Shown one piece after another: positions 32,487 through 39,100 of a stretch of 42,245 nucleotides of DNA (position 1 is the stretch's first letter; the number at the start of each line of letters is the position of its first letter). The notes beneath the pieces were generated by a model. It was not told the origin of the DNA and searched no databases. It worked only from the letters and a program-made list of their open reading frames with translations. The translations under genes and the position numbers were made by a program. Source of the DNA: Candidatus Electryonea clarkiae (GTDB lineage Bacteria > Electryoneota > Electryoneia > Electryoneales > Electryoneaceae). The DNA lies in the NCBI GenBank assembly GCA_030765455.1, contig JAVCCM010000036.1, forward strand, positions 1 to 42,245, written 5' to 3'.

Positions 32487-34514
32487 ATGCTACCAGGAGA
32501 AAAAAAGTATCCGCATATATTCAGCCCGGTGAAGATCGGGAATGTGTGGGCAAAGAACAGGATTAAATATGCCTCTACGGAAACGAACTACAACTACAGT
32601 GACGGTTTTGTTTCAGAGAAAGAACTTGCATACATCGATGCGCATGCCCGTGGTGGATCAGGCATTGTAACCACCCAGGGCGCATATACTGACCCAAAGG
32701 GAGAGGGTCAGGGTTATGCCGGGATGATGGGGATTTGGGATGATAAGTACATCCCCGGCTTGAAGAGAATGGCTGATATTATCCATCAGAATGACGCACG
32801 TGCTTGCCTCCAGTTAATGCATTGTGGGCGTGTAGGCGGTATCAACCTCAAGTACACAGTTGGTCCTTCGGCGGTTCCTCAAAGACTTCGTAGGTTCCGT
32901 CCCCAGCGTGAAATGACTGTTGAAGATATCGAAATATGTATCCAGGAGCATATTGACGGCGCAATCAGGGCTGTTGAAGCTGGTTATGAGATAATCGAAG
33001 TTTCCGGTATTGTCGGCTACCTGATTTCCAATTATGTATCCAGCTATACCAACAAGCGAACAGATGAATACGGCGGAGATATCTTCGACCGCAGCACATT
33101 CATGCGTAAGATTGTTGAGGGAATCCGTGAAGCATGCGATGATTCCGTCGCTATCGGGATCCGTCTTTGTGGTTGGGAAATGCTTGATGATCGTGGTGGT
33201 AACAAAGAAACGGAAAGCCTGGAATCGATCAAGATCGCAGAGACTGCGGGTTGTGATTATTTAAGTGTAACTGTCGGCTGGCAGGAATCGTTAGGCTCGG
33301 TTATTTCACGTGATATTCCTATGGGCAAATGGCTCTATGTCGCTGAACGTACCAAGAAAGCATTGAACATTCCGGTAATGATGGCATACCGCTTATTCAC
33401 CCCTGAACTGCCTGAGAAGGCAATAGCCGAAGGTAAACTGGATATCTGGGAGATGTGCCGTCCCCAGATCGCAGATCCTGCGTTACCCAACAAGATCATG
33501 TGGGATCGTCAGGAAGATATTATTCCCTGTATTGCTTGCCAGGTCTGCCTGGCGAGGTTATTTCGTGATGCTCCAGTGACATGTACTGTTCGCCCCTCAT
33601 GCAGCCATGAAGGTGAACGTGAATGGGGTTATTACGGATTCCCGAAAACTGAGATTAAGAGGAAAATTTTCATTGCAGGAGCGGGGCTTGCCGGGCTCCA
33701 GGCTGCAGCAATAGCTGCTGAAAAAGGGCATGACGTTACTGTATATGAAAAATCCGATCATATCGGCGGGCAATGGTATTTTGCATCAAGAAATCCCTGG
33801 GGTGAAGATTCCGATAATTACTGGGATGATGAAGAGCTGATGCGTTGGGTGGATTATATCAAGGCTCAATGTGATAAACACGGTGCGAAATTCGTGCTTA
33901 ATACACCTGTAACCAAGGAACTTCTTGATGCTGAAAAACCGGATTCACTGGTTATCGCTACAGGTGCGGCGCCTGAGGTTCCCGATATCCCCGGAATCGA
34001 TAAACCGCATGTGGTGAAAATGTCCGATGTTTTTACCGGACAAGCCAAATTAGGAAAAAACGTTGTCATAATGGGTGGTTCCGGCGGCGCCATTTCTCTC
34101 GCTCTTTATGTGATAGGGAAAATGGAGAAAGATGGTGTTGAGGACTATACTCTTTCAATGATTGGGCCTGAATCACGATTCGGGCTTGACGTGAATCCAT
34201 CATATATCTGGCGTTACAGGTTGAGATTGAAGAGCGCTAATGTACAGCAGTTGACCAATGGTATTGTCAAAAAGATTACAGATGATAGTATTACGGCAAG
34301 TTGGTCAATTTTTGACAGAAAAACCAAAACAAAAGAGAAATTTACCGATCAGGTCGTACCAGCAGATACAATTATCCTGGCGACCCTTGTACCGAATAAA
34401 GATCTTTCGTTTGGGTCGTACAAAGGTGACGTATCAAAAATTGGTGATAGTCTATCCGTCAGGCGTGGAATTGACGCAATCCAGGATGGGTATCGTCTGG
34501 GTATGAGGTTTTAA
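32487..34514 (+). CDS. 2,4-dienoyl-CoA-reductase-like flavo-iron-sulfur oxidoreductase (old yellow enzyme family)
   Basis: The protein is 675 aa from ATG 32487 (aaggattaac precedes it; a longer frame starts 32469). An FMN-binding TIM barrel (~1-345: 'IFSPVKIGNVWAKNRIKYAS', 'NYVSSYTNKRTDEYGGD') is followed by a cysteine motif at 348-366 (CIACQVC, then C366). An FAD/NAD(P) Rossmann part ('KIFIAGAGLAGLQAAAIAAE', then 'NVVIMGGSGGAISLALYV') completes it. This is the build of FadH, trimethylamine dehydrogenase and N-demethylases. The region that holds His/His or His/Asn in old yellow enzymes reads 'EVSGIVGYL', keeping only a Tyr (Tyr178) as in FadH. FadH's catalytic His is Gln266 here. The cysteine spacing is C-x2-C-x2-C-x11-C, one residue shorter than FadH's. 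Substrate unknown; a CoA-bound unsaturated or cyclic acid is plausible. Confidence 0.9.
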   Translation: MLPGEKKYPHIFSPVKIGNVWAKNRIKYASTETNYNYSDGFVSEKELAYIDAHARGGSGIVTTQGAYTDPKGEGQGYAGMMGIWDDKYIPGLKRMADIIHQNDARACLQLMHCGRVGGINLKYTVGPSAVPQRLRRFRPQREMTVEDIEICIQEHIDGAIRAVEAGYEIIEVSGIVGYLISNYVSSYTNKRTDEYGGDIFDRSTFMRKIVEGIREACDDSVAIGIRLCGWEMLDDRGGNKETESLESIKIAETAGCDYLSVTVGWQESLGSVISRDIPMGKWLYVAERTKKALNIPVMMAYRLFTPELPEKAIAEGKLDIWEMCRPQIADPALPNKIMWDRQEDIIPCIACQVCLARLFRDAPVTCTVRPSCSHEGEREWGYYGFPKTEIKRKIFIAGAGLAGLQAAAIAAEKGHDVTVYEKSDHIGGQWYFASRNPWGEDSDNYWDDEELMRWVDYIKAQCDKHGAKFVLNTPVTKELLDAEKPDSLVIATGAAPEVPDIPGIDKPHVVKMSDVFTGQAKLGKNVVIMGGSGGAISLALYVIGKMEKDGVEDYTLSMIGPESRFGLDVNPSYIWRYRLRLKSANVQQLTNGIVKKITDDSITASWSIFDRKTKTKEKFTDQVVPADTIILATLVPNKDLSFGSYKGDVSKIGDSLSVRRGIDAIQDGYRLGMRF

Positions 34515-34522
34515 GCGTACTT

Positions 34523-34546
34523 CTGTCAGCCGGGGGCGACTGACAG
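34523..34546. repeat. REP palindrome identical to 1024-1047 (inverted)
   Basis: ctgtcagccgggggcgactg, then acag is the exact reverse complement of the palindrome inside the RAYT pseudogene 33 kb away, with the flanking gcac bases also conserved. Degenerate copies (cgactaatagcac, cggctaacagcac) follow within 60 nt. Confidence 0.88.
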
Positions 34547-34635
34547 CACGAGGTCATAATCGACTAATAGCACATTGATTTCGGCTAACAGCACAATAGC
34601 CGGTTTCATAAGTAAAACAAATTCTAAGAAAAGTT

Positions 34636-34668
34636 CTGTCAGTTCTTAGCGAAGCGGGGAACTGACAG
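34636..34668. repeat. REP-like palindrome ctgtcagttc...gaactgacag
   Basis: The perfect 10-bp arms flank a ttagcgaagcggg loop. The stem shares the tgtcag start and the loop shares gaagcg with the other REP palindromes of the window. It lies 23 nt before the ferredoxin start. Confidence 0.8.
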
Positions 34669-34691
34669 ACAACAGATAGAGAGGATACACA

Positions 34692-35009
34692 ATGATATTA
34701 TCTGAAATTTCAAGCGCTCAACCACAGTTACCGGGTACGAAAATCAGCGGTTACCCTCATTCCGGTTCCAGTTATATGGGTCTGTATCCATGGATTGATG
34801 CGTTCAGGTGCAACGGCTGTAAAGCATGCGCCAAAGCATGTCCGCCGGAAATTATTGGCTTTCACCTGGAGAAAGCAGTGATAATTTTAGATCTATGCCT
34901 GCAATGCGGAGAATGTTTCGAAGCATGTCCGGTAGAGGGAGCTATTCATTTCAGACTTCCCCCTGGAGCGCCGGTAACAGAACAGATTCCTTTTATTTCG
35001 AAGTATTAA
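34692..35009 (+). CDS. Two-[4Fe-4S] ferredoxin
   Basis: The protein is 105 aa. Cysteines C40, C43, C46, C50 ('CNGCKACAKACPP') and C69, C72, C75, C79 ('CLQCGECFEACPV') bind two clusters. The N-terminal ~35 residues with 'PHSGSSYMGLYPWIDAF' are an extension. It may carry electrons between the flavo-Fe-S enzyme upstream and the 2-oxoacid:ferredoxin oxidoreductase at the end of the cluster. Confidence 0.92.
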   Translation: MILSEISSAQPQLPGTKISGYPHSGSSYMGLYPWIDAFRCNGCKACAKACPPEIIGFHLEKAVIILDLCLQCGECFEACPVEGAIHFRLPPGAPVTEQIPFISKY

Positions 35010-35016
35010 ATGTGTT

Positions 35017-35095
35017 ATTTCTTAGCGTCTTTGCGCGAAGATTGATCAAATGTGCTGTTTTTTTCGCGCAAAGACGCAAAGTCGCAAAGAAGTAC
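35017..35095. repeat. 'cgcaaagacgc' family, inverted pair
   Basis: tttcttagcgtctttgcgcg (35019-35038) and the inverse tttcgcgcaaagacgcaaag (35062-35081), then tcgcaaagaa, form a long imperfect hairpin between the ferredoxin and VOC genes. An aatcctgtc element follows near 35131. Confidence 0.7.
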
Positions 35096-35150
35096 TGTTT
35101 TTAGTCAAATTATCATGTTAATCATGTAAATCCTGTCAAAAAGGAGAACA

Positions 35151-35582
35151 ATGATGCCAGAAAAAATAAACACAAATTTTGTTGACCATATCTGCATTGC
35201 GGTAAAAGACGTTAAACAAGCAGAACAAGATTATATAGACGCATTCGGTTGGGATGTAGCCTACCGTTATGACGATGAGCCTGAAAAGATCAGGGTGACC
35301 GGGTTCATGGTAGGACCAACCGCAATCGAAGTGATGGAAGACCTTGATGGTACAGGGCAGGTTGCGAAATTTGTCGAAAGATCTGGCGAAGGTGTTATGT
35401 TGATCAGCTATAATGTTGACAACTGCGAAAAGTCACTGGAAAAATTAAAGAAAAATAACGTTACACTAATCGATCAAAAGCCCAGGTATTTCGCCGAGCA
35501 CGACAGGAATTTTGCTTTCATTCATCCTCGTGCTACGCATGGAATTTTAACTGAAATTATTGACGGCGCTTACCAGTTATAA
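35151..35582 (+). CDS. Methylmalonyl-CoA epimerase-like VOC protein
   Basis: The protein is 143 aa (ATG 35151 or 35154; aaaggagaac precedes). It has two beta-alpha-beta-beta-beta VOC modules: 'VDHICIAVKDVKQAEQDYID', 'PTAIEVMEDLDG', 'VAKFVERSGEGVMLISYNVD', 'LIDQKPRYFAEHDRNFAFIH' and 'ATHGILTEIIDG'. The context (mutase genes nearby) and the 'GEG' and 'FIHP' patterns favour epimerase. H13, E60 and E135 stand where metal ligands are expected, but the His pair that normally follows 'GEG' ('GEGIHH') is Met83-Leu84 here, so one ligand is missing. It may be a relative with another substrate. Confidence 0.78.
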   Translation: MMPEKINTNFVDHICIAVKDVKQAEQDYIDAFGWDVAYRYDDEPEKIRVTGFMVGPTAIEVMEDLDGTGQVAKFVERSGEGVMLISYNVDNCEKSLEKLKKNNVTLIDQKPRYFAEHDRNFAFIHPRATHGILTEIIDGAYQL

Positions 35583-35702
35583 TAAAGCTACATTCTTCCC
35601 GGGTTCGGTGCAAACCTATCAGAATTTGCTTTATTTTCGACATAGCACGATTTACGTTTTTGCTTGAGCAATCGTTTGTTGTGTTTATAGGAAAGTCCCT
35701 TA

Positions 35703-35975
35703 ATGAAAACAATTCACTGGTTGGAGCACGCTGAAGAAAACCTTATTGCACGCGAAATAGATCGCGAGGAAGTGGAACTTACAATTTGCAATCCCATGTG
35801 GGACTTGCAAGGCAAGATGAATCGACGCATATTAATGCGAACCTACTTTGATAATATTCTTCAACAAACGATGCTTATACGTGCAATCATAGAAGAGATA
35901 GATGTTGAATTATTTGTAGTCACAGTTTATAAAACCTCCAGAATCGATCGTTATACGAAAGGTTTGTCAAAATGA
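35703..35975 (+). CDS. DUF4258-type putative toxin
   Basis: The protein is 90 aa: 'TIHWLEHAEENLIAREIDRE', 'VELTICNPMWDLQGKMNRRI', 'LFVVTVYKTSRIDRYTKG'. The fold resembles DUF4258/BrnT-RelE-like toxins; 'HAEENL' stands in place of the common 'SxHAxxR' start. It overlaps the DUF2283 gene (ATGA at 35972-35975), a frequent pairing proposed to be a toxin-antitoxin system. Confidence 0.75.
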   Translation: MKTIHWLEHAEENLIAREIDREEVELTICNPMWDLQGKMNRRILMRTYFDNILQQTMLIRAIIEEIDVELFVVTVYKTSRIDRYTKGLSK

Positions 35976-36175
35976 AAGTAGCTTACAATCCTGAAGCGGA
36001 TGCTCTGGTTATCTCACTGCGTGAAGACCGAATCAAAGAAAGCGACGAGGTTCGACCAGGCACGATAATAGATTTTGGTTATGATGGTTCAATCGTACGT
36101 ATTGAGATCCTTGACGCATCTAAGGTTGTTACAAACACGGGAGAAATGCTGTTCACAGTCGGAGAAATGGCATAA
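35972..36175 (+). CDS. DUF2283 protein, putative antitoxin
   Basis: The protein is 67 aa: 'KVAYNPEADALVISLREDRI', 'DEVRPGTIIDFGYDGSIVRI', 'EILDASKVVTN'. It is the full-length DUF2283 fold. Because of the 4-nt overlap with the DUF4258 gene the two are cotranslated. The next gene (CoA-transferase) starts 11 nt after its stop, so the pair is inserted in the metabolic transcription unit. Confidence 0.9.
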   Translation: MKVAYNPEADALVISLREDRIKESDEVRPGTIIDFGYDGSIVRIEILDASKVVTNTGEMLFTVGEMA

Positions 36176-36186
36176 AATAAAAATAC

Positions 36187-37404
36187 ATGAAAAAAACAAT
36201 TCTATCACTTGAGCAGGCTTTAACGCTGCCTTATACAACTCAGCGTTTCGCCCAATTAGGCTGGCGTGTTATCCGAATTGAATCCCCTCCGAATCCAAAA
36301 ACAGGCAGAGGAGGTGACCCGAACCGTTATATCGGCGAGGATACGGGCGCTGATGACAGGCATGCATACTATGTTGCACCGAATATCGGCAAGGAAGCCA
36401 TAACCCTGAACCTGAAAAAACAGGAAGGGCAGGATTTATTAAAAAAACTGATCAAAGATTTGAATGTTGATCTTTTTCTTTGCAACACTTTGCCGAAACG
36501 TTACAAACAGCTCGGGATTGACTATGAAACACTCAAGGAATCTAATCCCGACCTGATTTGGTGCGGTATTTCAGCCCTGGGACCAGACTATCCGGGATTC
36601 GCCGGGTATGATCCGGCTCTGCAGGCATTTACAGGATATATGTTTCTTACGGGCGACCCCGATCGCGACCCGATGCTCTGTGGACTTCCTATCATAGATT
36701 TGAAAGCGGGAGATGAGGCATTTGCCCAGGTTTTACTGGCACTCCTGGAACAACAGGAGAACGCAATCAACGGCAAGCAGCCGGGTGGGAAAGAGATATT
36801 TATTTCAATGGTGCAATGCGCCGCATCATGGCTTATTACTGCTCTGCCACAACTGGAATTTGTTGAAGACAAATCCGACTTATTCACACGAAGCGGCAAT
36901 GAGCATCGTAGTTTTATCCCATGTAATTGTTATCCTACTAAAGACGGGTATGTTTATCTCGCTATCGGGAATGACTTTCAGTGGGATAAACTGACAAAGA
37001 TAAAAGGTTTTGAGCATTGCGAGAAATCCGACAGGATAACCAACCAGGGACGGCTGGAAGATAAAAACACGATCTATGCCGATATACGTACAGGTCTGGA
37101 AAATTACACCACTGACGAATTCATGAAAATCTGCAGTGAAAATAACCTGGCAGCCTCGCCCGTAAATTCTGTGCAGGATGTCGCGGAACTTGATTTTATC
37201 AAAAAGAATATGCTTAGAACCCAATTACCCTCAGGGAAAGAAGTTTCATTATTCCCGGTTCCATCTGATACGGATTTCCTTAATGAAAACAATAATATGA
37301 TGAAATGCGCCCCGGGACTCGGCGAACATAATGACGTAATTATGAAAGAAATTGGATTCGGAGTTGATGATATTCAAAAACTGAAAGATGACGATATTAT
37401 ATGA
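36187..37404 (+). CDS. Family III CoA-transferase (CaiB/BaiF/FRC type)
   Basis: The protein is 405 aa. 'QALTLPYTTQRFAQLGWRVI', 'EAITLNLKKQEGQDLLKKLI', 'YETLKESNPDLIWCGISALG' and 'AGYDPALQAFTGYMFLTGDP' are typical. 'GLPIIDLKAGDEAFAQVLLA' places Asp where the catalytic Asp (Asp169 of formyl-CoA transferase) forms the acyl anhydride. The N-terminus lacks the usual 'GxRVLDLxR' opening and starts at 'ILSLEQALTLPY', a variant. It would move CoA between an acyl-CoA and a free acid in the cluster's pathway. It converges with the methyltransferase gene (10-bp gap). Confidence 0.92.
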   Translation: MKKTILSLEQALTLPYTTQRFAQLGWRVIRIESPPNPKTGRGGDPNRYIGEDTGADDRHAYYVAPNIGKEAITLNLKKQEGQDLLKKLIKDLNVDLFLCNTLPKRYKQLGIDYETLKESNPDLIWCGISALGPDYPGFAGYDPALQAFTGYMFLTGDPDRDPMLCGLPIIDLKAGDEAFAQVLLALLEQQENAINGKQPGGKEIFISMVQCAASWLITALPQLEFVEDKSDLFTRSGNEHRSFIPCNCYPTKDGYVYLAIGNDFQWDKLTKIKGFEHCEKSDRITNQGRLEDKNTIYADIRTGLENYTTDEFMKICSENNLAASPVNSVQDVAELDFIKKNMLRTQLPSGKEVSLFPVPSDTDFLNENNNMMKCAPGLGEHNDVIMKEIGFGVDDIQKLKDDDII

Positions 37405-37414
37405 TATATTCCTA

Positions 37415-38068
37415 TCAGCTCGTGAACAGAGGTGCTTGTTCTGATTTTTCTGCTTGGGAATGATTGGTATAAGTAGGCCAATCGGGTTTATAATTCTCAA
37501 CTTCGTTACCCCATTGACTCCAACCTTCTCTTTGACCCCGCGCAAACAGTTCTAAGTAAGGACCAGGACTGCATTCTTCAATAATTTCGTAAAGTTCGTC
37601 AGGTTTACGCGAATGTTCACGTTTTTGAGTTCTGATTATATTGACCTGACTACGTCCGGGCGCAAGCGTTCGGAGCTTTCCTCTTACGCCAAATAGAATC
37701 ATCTCGGTGGTATTCCTGAAATAAAACCCGACACCACGTCCATCTGGTCCTCCATCTTTTCTTACTTTATGCCATATCAAATTTGATTTATACGTAAATC
37801 CCCACTGTCTTAGTACTTCCATGCCCTCAGCAAGCAACGCATTCGGAACCCACAAATACAGGTGACTTTTTTCTTTTGCTACATTTTCAACTGGGATGTT
37901 AATAATATTTTTCAATTTCAAAGTTGTGTAACGGGACAATCGCTTATGTTCCGGAGCCATTTTTCCTGTGCGGTTTGCAAATTGCCAGGGAGGATCCGCC
38001 AATATTGTACCGAATTTATCGCTCACATTTTGTTTGAAATCTTCTGCCGCTGTAATTATCTCAGACAC
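37415..38068 (-). CDS. MT-A70-family N6-adenine DNA methyltransferase
   Basis: The protein is 217 aa. The catalytic DPPW (25-28) sits in 'GTILADPPWQFANRTGK'. 'SHLYLWVPNALLAEGMEVLR', 'GFTYKSNLIWHKV', 'GVGFYFRNTTEMILFGVRG' and 'HSRKPDELYEIIEECSPGPY' complete the MT-A70 order. It would protect host sites of the adjacent BglII-like endonuclease. It is encoded one nucleotide after the endonuclease stop. Confidence 0.92.
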   Translation of the reverse strand: MSEIITAAEDFKQNVSDKFGTILADPPWQFANRTGKMAPEHKRLSRYTTLKLKNIINIPVENVAKEKSHLYLWVPNALLAEGMEVLRQWGFTYKSNLIWHKVRKDGGPDGRGVGFYFRNTTEMILFGVRGKLRTLAPGRSQVNIIRTQKREHSRKPDELYEIIEECSPGPYLELFARGQREGWSQWGNEVENYKPDWPTYTNHSQAEKSEQAPLFTS

Positions 38069-38069
38069 A

Positions 38070-38657
38070 TTAATCTTCTTTATAAAGTTTAGTCGTTATC
38101 CCAATTACCAAAATTGGGCACCCACCACCACCGCCACCTTCTATTCTGGGAATTAATTTACTCATATGTGTAGTTGATGAGCCAAACGATTTGCCACGTC
38201 CGAGGTTGTCAAAGATATCTTGAAGTTCATCAGATCTTGTGACAATTACACCAACACTGATAGCTCTTAAATCAAATAACAATCTAAAATTATTCAGATC
38301 CCTGTCGAAAAATGGATCTTTGTTGTTCCACTCAATCTCCAAAGCTATTCTATTTTTGTAGCAGTCGATTTTGTGTGTTGGAGTATCATGTCGCTCCTCA
38401 TCAATCGAGATGGAAGTGAAAAAACTTTTCTCTTTCCAGTTCTTTGCATACAACGCTTTATCAATTGCACTTGATATCTTGGACTTGCCACCACCACCTA
38501 CGACAAGCCAACTTTTTCGTAACCTGAATTTTGTAAGTACGTCAAGAATGTCAGTCCATTCATCCGTGAAGTCTTTTTCAAGTATAGCTGACGCATGCTT
38601 CCACTCGCGAATTTCATAGTTCTTCTTCACAAAATCAGGAAACGAGGCTGGCGACAT
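38070..38657 (-). CDS. BglII/BstYI-family type II restriction endonuclease
   Basis: The protein is 195 aa. 'HASAILEKDFTDEWTDILDV', 'THKIDCYKNRIALEIEWNNK' and 'DPFFDRDLNNFRLLFDLRAI' fit the BglII family. D98, E107 and E109 keep the D-x8-E-x-(E/Q) spacing of the BglII active site (D84, E93, Q95, from memory). Near the C-terminus 'RIEGGGGGGCPILVIG' has a run of six glycines. The recognition site is probably a GATC-centred sequence; this is a family-based guess. It is the first gene of a minus-strand pair placed against the direction of the metabolic cluster. Confidence 0.85.
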   Translation of the reverse strand: MSPASFPDFVKKNYEIREWKHASAILEKDFTDEWTDILDVLTKFRLRKSWLVVGGGGKSKISSAIDKALYAKNWKEKSFFTSISIDEERHDTPTHKIDCYKNRIALEIEWNNKDPFFDRDLNNFRLLFDLRAISVGVIVTRSDELQDIFDNLGRGKSFGSSTTHMSKLIPRIEGGGGGGCPILVIGITTKLYKED

Positions 38658-39100
38658 ATATTTACTCTCAAATAAAATATTTGGCTTGGCAAATTAATTC
38701 TGAATGAAGTTTACACCATTACACAGGTGATTTCAAGTCAGTATTTGTAAGGAGGGTCATTTTCATCGAAAATAATAGTAAGCATAATCTTGAATTGTGG
38801 CTGTATAAGAAAGATGAATTGATGTCAATCGCGATGGAAGCGTCAGCAGAAAAGCGATATGTGAAAAATATGATATTATGATATCTTGTATAAACGTTTG
38901 GAAGACACAATAATTGTTGTGAATAATGTTACCAGGGATAGTTCAGTGAAAGGAAGTTACTTCTATTATTCGTTTCTTGAAGAAGCAAAAGATTACCCCT
39001 CAGAACGCTCCAATTGTATCACACAAAGGCGCAAAGCTACCGGGAAATTACTTATCTTATTAGCCTTATCATTTCAAAACCACTTTAAGTGAGGAATCAA
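38658..39100. other. Intergenic region between the restriction-modification pair and the oxidoreductase
   Basis: The 443 bp have no convincing gene. A 68-codon frame at 38886-39092 shows no domain. It includes a cacacaaaggcgcaaagcta element (39020-39039) of the dispersed family. The endonuclease promoter should lie in the first 150 bp and that of the oxidoreductase in the rest. Confidence 0.5.

Noticed and set aside
38886..39092. 68-codon gene before the oxidoreductase
   Set aside because: It shows no domain, no ribosome-binding site, contains a dispersed repeat, and overlaps the oxidoreductase start region.
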